Source of the DNA: Tieghemiomyces parasiticus
Lineage: Eukaryota; Kickxellomycota; Dimargaritomycetes; Dimargaritales; Dimargaritaceae
Assembly: GCA_027575765.1 (NCBI GenBank)
Contig: JANBPT010000075.1
Span: 18,570-82,569, forward strand
Reading direction: 5' to 3'
DNA: 64,000 nt
Each line of letters starts with the position of its first letter. The first letter of the stretch is position 1. A program made the position numbers and the translations under genes. The notes under the pieces were generated by a model, which saw only the letters and a list, made by a program, of their open reading frames with translations, was not told the origin of the DNA and made no database searches. Shown one piece after another: positions 57,717 through 64,000 of the stretch.

Positions 57717-58748
57717 ATGGCTAGTACAACCCGCATTGGCGACGGAGCCTCCCGCACGTCGCTCGCGTCTCATTGCACCACATTCAACTCGCCCACCTTA
57801 GAAGCCCACCGCCGCCATCTGAGCGCCGATATCCTCGCCGGGCTGGCTAACCGCCCACACACCCGCCCACTGAACTCTAAACCTTTGCTGCCCCCACCCA
57901 TCGTCACCAGCCGCGCCTACTTCCCCGGCGGGGCTGAACCAGTCATGCACACAGCGGCCTACTCCGCCATGTCCCCCAGCCCTTCGCCGTCTGGCTCCCT
58001 GGCCAGCGCTCCACCGGTCCTTCACCGCCGCCGCGTCTTCGACTACTGGCCTATGGTCGAGTCCACACCCCGGGTCGACCCCGTGGTGGACGAGTCTCTG
58101 GAGACCCTCGTTGCGGAGTATCGGCATCAACCAGATTTGCTCCGGACCATTTTAGAGGCGAAGGCGGCAGAAGACCGGTGCCGGGCGGAGGAAGCTTGTC
58201 GCCAGGCTGCACATCTGCGATTGACGGCGCGACAGATGGAGATAAACTGGTTACGCGAGCGTTCTACCGCCACACCCCCCCGTTCCTCCGCGCACCCACC
58301 CACTTCATCCCGGACGGTGCCGCGCCGGTCACTGCCCTCGGGCCCTCGCTCAGCGTCGTGCCTGTCTCGTGCCCCGCGTCTGCCGTCACCGGATGCCGGC
58401 CCACGCTCGGCCGCCGTCGTCGATCGGGCACCGAAACGGCGGTGTGTGTCCCACGCCGAGGTGCTGGAAGCTATGCGCCGCAAGTTACAGAGCAACGCTG
58501 AGGGTCGGCGGCGACAGCGTTTGGCGAGTAACCCCACCTCCCTATCGCCGGCCATGTCACCTTCCGTACACGCCCGAGTGGACAGTCCAGCGCTACTACC
58601 TCCGCTACGGCTGTCACCACCGCGTCCATCGCCCCTACGCCGCGAAGCTCCGCGGCAGTTTCCGCCGGCTGGTCCGCTCAAACTGCCCAGTCTGGCCGAG
58701 CTCCACCCACCGTCGCTCCCGCCCGTGACCACCTCCTTGGCTCGCTAG
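57717..58748 (+). CDS. Unknown basic, Ser/Pro-rich protein with a charged helix
   Basis: Single exon, 343 residues, ATG at 57717. N-terminal 100 residues are Ser/Pro/Thr-rich. About 100-190 holds the only conserved-looking part: RRRVFDYWPMVESTPRVDP, then a long charged helix (SLETLVAEYRHQPDLLRTIL, AAEDRCRAEEACRQAAHL). A Ser/Pro/Arg-rich segment follows, then KRRCVSHAEVLEAMRRKLQ and a Pro-rich end. The arrangement suggests a nuclear, possibly transcription-related protein, but that is inference. I recall similar helix segments in unannotated proteins of early-diverging fungi and cannot verify it here. Confidence 0.75.
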   Translation: MASTTRIGDGASRTSLASHCTTFNSPTLEAHRRHLSADILAGLANRPHTRPLNSKPLLPPPIVTSRAYFPGGAEPVMHTAAYSAMSPSPSPSGSLASAPPVLHRRRVFDYWPMVESTPRVDPVVDESLETLVAEYRHQPDLLRTILEAKAAEDRCRAEEACRQAAHLRLTARQMEINWLRERSTATPPRSSAHPPTSSRTVPRRSLPSGPRSASCLSRAPRLPSPDAGPRSAAVVDRAPKRRCVSHAEVLEAMRRKLQSNAEGRRRQRLASNPTSLSPAMSPSVHARVDSPALLPPLRLSPPRPSPLRREAPRQFPPAGPLKLPSLAELHPPSLPPVTTSLAR

Positions 58749-58818
58749 TGTTGTCGTCTTGCGTACCTTGACCACCCTATTGAGCGGATACCCCCCCCTC
58801 CTCCTCCTCCTATCGTCT

Positions 58819-58824
58819 AATAAA
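58819..58824 (+). terminator. Poly(A) signal AATAAA
   Basis: AATAAA about 70 bases after the stop of the gene at 57717-58748. Confidence 0.5.
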
Positions 58825-59552
58825 CCTACTCTGGGGCTGGACAAATATGAGCTTGGTTTCATTTGAAGGTAACCTTCTTCAATTAAATGAGCATGAGTTA
58901 AATAATTGACTAAGGGGCATATGTGCGGAGGGACGTCTGGCCCCTGGCCTTATCCGTCAGAAGACCTGTAGTTCGGGCCTAAGGCTTTTCGCACGATTGG
59001 GGCGCAGGGCTTCGATGAAGTCCAAATAGCCGTTGAGCTGTTATACAGCCGACCCAGAACCTCGCACGACCTCTATAATCCGCTTTTATTCTTCGATTAC
59101 GGTCGCTGGGAAATGTTATCCCTATAGGAAACCCCGGCTTGATTATTTTGGATGTTCATAGTTAGCCTGCCGATAAATTCTACGCCCGGTGATTTGTGGC
59201 CCTCCCTCCCCCACGGCCCCGATATCAGCCTATGGCGATACATTGGTACACACAAGTCGCTATATACAGGCCAACTCAACCGGCCCATTCTAGACCTACC
59301 CAGCGATGCCGATCCGAGTGACTTATGCAATATACAATTTAATTATTTCATACAACACCTCCTCCAGGGAGCACTGTTGACAGACCAATGATCCTGCCCA
59401 ATACGGCACAACAGCGCGGGTCGCTCGGCCCATTGCAGGAGCTCCCTCCCCCCTTATCTTACCACCCTTTGGATCGAGCCAAAAACGTTCAGAACACGGG
59501 TAAAGGGTGGGTAGGGGGATCGGGCCGTGAGGTAAGAGCCATCGCGACCCCG
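58825..59552. other. Convergent intergenic region
   Basis: 730 bases between convergent genes. A 79-residue plus-strand ORF (59152-59391) has no recognisable features and is not called. Confidence 0.45.
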
Positions 59553-60928
59553 CTACCCTCCAAAATCTACCAGCCTGATCCGGGTGGCGTCCTTGGGGTG
59601 ATACGTCACGACGCCGGCATCCAAAAGTAACTGGACATAGGGGCCATGGTAGTGGCCCTCTTCGAGTCGGTAGTACGGCCCATGATCATCAGACACCGAG
59701 AGATTCATCAGATCCTATAATGAGCAGGCAGAGAGATTTGAACGCAAGAATTATAAGGTTGAATACGACGTAATGTAGAGGTTGGGAGGGGTAAACGGAG
59801 TAGAAAGCGCACTGGCCTCGAGTGAAAGGCCGCAAGGGGAAGGGAGTGGGCACCTACCTCGATCATGTCTTTCAAGGAGAAGCTGGTGGGCGGAGGCGGT
59901 GCGTCCAGAAGTCGGGCCCGTTTCTGAGTAGCGTGGCGCGGTCGTATATACAGGGAGAGGGTTAATAGGCCGTTAGTCCCTGCGATAGTTCGCAGGTTTA
60001 GTGGACGGCTAGTTGATGAGGAGAGGGGTAGATGCGGTTGATCGGAAGCGGTAACCTACTTGGACCGGGGAAGCGTTGGGCGCACCGACGGACGGGTAGT
60101 AGGCCTCAAGAAACTTGAGTAGACGGCCCATACTCTGGGAGGTAAGTTTTCGCAGATCTCCAAGTTCGGTCCGCTTGGCACTGCAGCAATAGGATGGCGG
60201 TTATCGAGCAATGAGCACGGAAAACACGACCCAGTGGGGAGGAGCGAATGGACAGGGATAGGTGATGGAAGGAAAAGAGGTTTAGTATATTGGTCCGCTG
60301 AGAGGGGGGATTGAACGTTAGGTCGGCCGGAAAAGAAAAAAAAAAGATAGGCACTTACTCTACGGCGGACTGGACCCGAGTGGCTGGGTCGGTGATTTCT
60401 AGCTGCCGAAGGGTCTCGCTGAGTGAGGTGTGGATCGTACGGGTCTCCCTCAGGAGTGCGGTTTCGCTGGACGTAAGGGCAGCCGTAGAGAGCAAGCTTG
60501 GTGAGGAAACGGCGCGGGTGGACCCGTCGGCGGCAGCTGAGTGCGGAGACAGTAGGACAAGCAAAGGGAGGGGACTTACGCGGCGAGGGTACGGCGGTCG
60601 TTGGTCAGCTCAGTGGTTGCATGGGCCACGGCTGCTTGTAGCTGGGCCCCGTCGCGGTGCAACCGGAACACCGCGGCCGCCGCGTGGTCAACGATACCGG
60701 CGCAATCAGGTGACGCATTGACTAGGCCAGTAGCAAACGCGAAGGGTCCAAGTAGTGATGAGGGTAGAAGTGTGAGCGGCGGTAACCGAAACAAGGAACT
60801 GCCTAGTAGCCACGGCGCGGGACCAGTCGGTGTTGCCACTTACGTTCCTGCATCCGTAGGAGGTCCCGGCGGAGTCGAGCACGTTCGGCCCGCAGTATCA
60901 CGCGACGTTTTCTATCGGCCGCATCCAT
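59553..60928 (-). CDS. CENPK: Inner-kinetochore protein CENP-K (Sim4/Mcm22 family), 6 exons
   Basis: Exons 60928-60844, 60721-60580, 60466-60359, 60180-60060, 59923-59858, 59714-59553; phases 1,2,2,0,0 agree, giving 227 residues (human CENP-K 269). The N-terminal two thirds is helical and coiled-coil-like (RRVILRAERARLRRDLLRMQ; TLAAETALLRETRTIHTSLS; AKRTELGDLRKLTSQSMGRL). It leads to LLKFLEAYYP, the family's L-x-x-F-L-x-x-x-F/Y-P motif. The C-terminus, GPYVQLLLDAGVVTYHPKDA then TRIRLVDF, matches the CENP-K ending P-Y-V-x-L-L-L ... H-P-x-D-x-T-R-I-R-L very well. CENP-K is a subunit of the CCAN (CENP-H/I/K/M module) at centromeres. Divergent from the mitochondrial carrier. Most sequence-divergent kinetochore proteins are missed by ORF searches, and here no exon exceeds 162 nt. 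Confidence 0.85.
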
Positions 60929-61305
60929 GACGTGAAAGATGGCTCCGAAGGAAAGGGGGCGGAATGTCGAAATGGGGAAATGTAACAAGGAAAGCGAGTG
61001 TCACCTATGTGTGGCATACAAACATAAATTCGGGCCAAACCGGTGGGGAAAATTCGGGCCAGACATGTGCAGATGCGACCACGCCCCGGTGACGACGGCT
61101 CCTTTCCATACCACTACCCCTCCGTTACCATTCTGCGCACCCATAAACCAGCACCAACCCATCGAGCGCCGAGAGAGAGTCACAACCTATCTTTCTACTG
61201 CCAACCCACATTGACCTCCGCGCTTTTCTACCTGTCCAATCTATTCCTTCGTGGCTTGAACTTACCTACCTACCTACCTTCAACCGTCTTCATCGACCTG
61301 TCACC
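60929..61305. promoter_or_regulatory. Bidirectional promoter between CENP-K and the mitochondrial carrier
   Basis: About 380 bases separate the two divergent ATGs, so both promoters must overlap or share this space. A (tacc)n tract precedes the plus-strand ATG. No named element is recognised. Confidence 0.4.
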
Positions 61306-62887
61306 ATGGGCCGTGGTGATCCCTCGCCCCCACCGGGACTGGTACCTCACCGTCCGCTCATGGACATACTGTCAGGTAGGTCACACAGCTTAAGTCGACT
61401 GCCGCCCTGATCCCACTTACCCGACTGGCACCCTAACCGCAGTAATCCTCTCCCCCCCTCCCTTCCACATCAACCGCCCTCCCCTCGTTTACACCCTCGC
61501 CCCCCCTTGGACAACGGCGTGGTTCAGCCCACCGGACCGTCGTGGCGGCATCGTCTGCCGCGGTCTGTGGCGTCTTGGTTGGGTTTCCGGTGAGTACAAC
61601 ACGGTAAGACAGCAATCTTAGTTTGCTCTCAAAGGACTGCCGCTGAGCAGTATCGGGCACGGTGGCATGGCTAATACACAGGAGGAGCTAACCCGGTCTA
61701 TATCGATTTGCACCCCGCGTAGTTTGACAGCATCAAGACCCGGATGCAAACCTATAATTACAGCTCCCTCCTGGCCTGTGTCCGTCAGACCTACTACGAG
61801 GAAGGTCTGCGCGGTTATTTTCGAGGTAAAGACACATTTTCGACACAACAAAAGAGGAGCGGTGTTACGCGGCACCGGTGGTTTTTGAATACCCCCTAGC
61901 CGCCGCCGCCCCCATCCCAACTCGATAGAGAATATACCCTGGCGCTTCTTTCCGATCCCTCTCCCTTCACCGAGCACTACCACCACCGCCCCTTCCCGCT
62001 AATATGAGCTCCTTGCGTTCTAATCACCTCTTTATTTTTATAATCACCCACACTGGGCTATGGCCCGACTAGGTATGGTACCACCACTGATCACTGTCTC
62101 CATTGTCAAGAGCATATCCTTTTCGGTCTACGAATCGTCCAAACGGACCCTTCTGCACCAGCCCCTGCTCCCGTTTCGATCCGAGTCGCTACCATCGTAC
62201 GCCGCCCTTTGTTTTCTCTCAGGAGCCGCCAGCGGGGCCTTCATCGCGCTCCTGAGCTGCCCCTTCGAGCTTGTCAAGGTTCAGAAGCAGTTGGAGCAGC
62301 TGCTGGCCCGGTCGGGCGCCTTCCGGGGCTCGCCATTGGCCCACCGTGCCGCTGCTACGGCTCCCGGTTCGCCAGTCGCCCAACGGGCCGCGCCCCTCTC
62401 ACCCGTATCGGGCGGTCCGCACACGGCCTCGAGTTGGCAGGCGGCCAAAGACCTCTATAAATTGCGCGGCATTCGGGGACTCTACATCGGTCTGGGCAGC
62501 CACACCATCCGCGATTCGCTCGGTACAGGCCTCTATTTCTGTGCGTACGAGACCACAAAGCGATTGTTATCGTCGCCCGAATCTCCACCCGGTCCCCTGA
62601 CCCACTTCTTCGCTGGCGGTGTCTGCGGGGTTGTCTCGTGGCTACTCATTTTTCCCGTGGACCTGGTTAAATCTGTTATCCAGCGAGACGCCCTGGTCCC
62701 CGGTGACCGCGTGCAGCACCGCGGATTCTTCCACTGTCTCACAGACATCTACTGTCGACAGGGCCCTGGCGCGTTGTACCGCGGGATTAGCGTCAGTTTG
62801 CTACGGGCCTTTCCCATCCACTCCCTGAATTTTTTAGTGTACGAGGGCGTCCTCTCATACATCCGTCGCAGCGACTCTGTAGAATAA
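61306..62887 (+). CDS. Mitochondrial carrier family (SLC25) transporter, 4 exons
   Basis: Exons 61306-61375, 61528-61589, 61723-61825, 62073-62887; phases 1,0,1 agree, 349 residues. The long last exon alone lacks the first carrier repeat. The three short upstream exons supply it: HRTVVAASSAAVCGVLVGFP joined to FDSIKTRMQTYNYSSLLACV and GLRGYFRG. The three carrier signatures are PFDSIK (44-49), PFELVK and PVDLVK, each ending an odd-numbered helix of six. An insertion rich in Ala/Pro/Ser lies between repeats. The GFPFDSIKTRMQ form recalls the uncharacterised yeast carrier Yfr045w; the substrate is unknown. Inner mitochondrial membrane. An AATAAA overlaps the stop region at 62883-62888. Confidence 0.92.
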
Positions 62888-63742
62888 ATATCCATAATGG
62901 CACCATATTTTATGGGAAACATAGATGGTTGTATTTACATTAACCAACGGGGAGGTCCCCCCTCGCAGCCCGAAGAGGCCTCCTTTGCGCCCGTAAGGCG
63001 CTGACGAAGCCGAGATTCATTAACTCATGCCATTGGGCTATGACGTGCGGCCGGGGCTAATTATGAGCCCCGGTGGCTGTAGTGTGATTGTTTTTCATCA
63101 CCCCCTTTCTATCGGCCCAGTGGGCTTCGCAGGGTGGATGACATTCCACACTGTCACCCCTGCGTAACCTAGTCGCGCTTAAATATCGATTGGCGGTCGG
63201 ATCGCGTGTCCGAGGAAGTTAGGGCGATGAATGGGGTTTATTGAGGGGACGGTCCGCCTTGCTGCTGGACCTCCTGCCTTGGTTGACGATGTGATTGGGA
63301 ATACCCGTCTACTTTGCATGGCAGAGGAGGGCTAGGCTTACAACGAAGCTACAGAACAGGGGAATATAACCCGTCGGGATATGTAGATAGGGAAGGAGAG
63401 AGAGAGAGAGAGAGAGAGCGGAGCAAAGGAGACATGTACCTCTAATGATAAGGAGTCGAGGTGACGTGGTCATGACTGGTCAACCACTGGGTTCATGTGG
63501 AGGTCGAGCTGCCATAAGGGCCCTAGACAGGGCAGCGATTCGCTGACTCGTATAAAATGTACTCACCCGCCGTCGGCCGCTGCGCTGCATGGTGTTTATT
63601 CCCGCCCATCCCACCCTTGCCGTTTCATTCCTTAGGTACGCCTTCTAACTATAGTTTGTATATTCCCTAGAGACTCACCGGGCCTCCACCGCAGCCATCT
63701 CTAAGCATCGATATCTCACGAAACGTGGCCTTCCGAGCGACG
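62888..63742. other. Intergenic region with GA microsatellite
   Basis: 850 bases upstream of the right-edge gene. Holds a (GA)n run at 63396-63419 and no supported coding sequence. Confidence 0.5.
63396..63419. repeat. (GA)n microsatellite
   Basis: Perfect GA run of about twelve units. Confidence 0.9.
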
Positions 63743-64000
63743 ATGCACCGTGATATCTTCAGTAGATTCCATCACAGAACTCCGCTTCCAGCCGAGATGC
63801 CCACCGATACGGAGGAGAAAGCCGAGCCGTCCCAGCCCCGAACGCTGTGCCACCGACGATGTTGCTGCCTGCCCGTGTTTTGGTGGTGCATCATCGCCGT
63901 CGTAACGGTGCTTCTACTAGTCACCGCGGCCCTTCTCATATTTTTCCTCCTAGCTCGGACCCCCAAGGTGGAGATAACTGGGATCGCACCACCCAGCAAC
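63743..64000 (+). CDS. Single-pass membrane protein, 5' part only (runs off the window)
   Basis: An ATG at 63743 opens a frame that continues uninterrupted to the window end (86 codons). Residues 1-45 are polar, with a Cys cluster (HRRCCCLPV) just before a strong transmembrane helix (about 52-74, WWCIIAVVTVLLLVTAALLI). Outside it begins ARTPKVEITGIAPPSN. That order (short cytosolic tail, juxtamembrane Cys, TM helix, then a T-P-x-V-x-I/V-x-G-I strand) is typical of LEA2-like vacuolar or plasma-membrane proteins of fungi, with Cys a likely palmitoylation site. Family assignment rests on this short start only. Confidence 0.6.
   Translation, partial: MHRDIFSRFHHRTPLPAEMPTDTEEKAEPSQPRTLCHRRCCCLPVFWWCIIAVVTVLLLVTAALLIFFLLARTPKVEITGIAPPSN

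Overview
The window is nuclear DNA of a filamentous or early-diverging fungus. The evidence is spliceosomal introns with gtaagt/gtaggt donors and short pyrimidine-tract acceptors, GC-rich third codon positions, fungal-type cyanase and VPS9, and AATAAA signals. The mix of genes (a SCAMP, usually missing from yeasts and other Dikarya; a metazoan-like SPRTN protease; a recognisable CENP-K; a Pirh2-type ligase) suggests a lineage outside Dikarya. A Zoopagomycota or Mucoromycota relative is my guess, not a demonstrated assignment.

Layout. 0-23 kb is gene-dense: an orphan 848-residue protein (+), VPS9 Rab5-GEF (-), an F-box/LRR-like protein (+), SPRTN-type DNA-protein crosslink protease (-), mitochondrial ribosomal protein uL3m (+), a membrane RING-H2 ubiquitin ligase (-), an 1177-residue orphan (+) and a secreted CAP-domain protein with 36-nt tandem repeats (-). 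23-28.8 kb is gene-poor and holds a frameshifted barwin/expansin-like pseudogene. A CHY/RING ubiquitin ligase (Pirh2/RCHY1 type) follows at 28.8-30.6 kb, then another gene-poor stretch with a possible retroelement remnant. 37-43 kb holds a small Cys-motif protein, a SPOUT1 RNA methyltransferase and a SCAMP. 44.5-53 kb carries two secreted barwin-like proteins, a cyanase and another secreted protein, all on the minus strand. After a desert to 57.7 kb come an unknown basic/Pro-rich protein (+), CENP-K (-), a mitochondrial carrier (+) and the start of a single-pass membrane protein at the right edge.

Four genes are only partly visible or invisible as long ORFs and were rebuilt from phase-consistent splice sites: cyanase (8 exons, the first coding exon only 6 nt), CENP-K (6 exons), SPOUT1 (5 exons) and the N-terminal part of the mitochondrial carrier. 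There is no operon logic. Neighbours are unrelated housekeeping genes, except that minus-strand secreted proteins and cyanase group at 44.5-53 kb. I recognised no tRNA, rRNA or CRISPR array. I found no convincing multi-gene novel system. The most interesting items are the intron-hidden genes, the barwin family with near-identity limited to its domain, and the orphan proteins.
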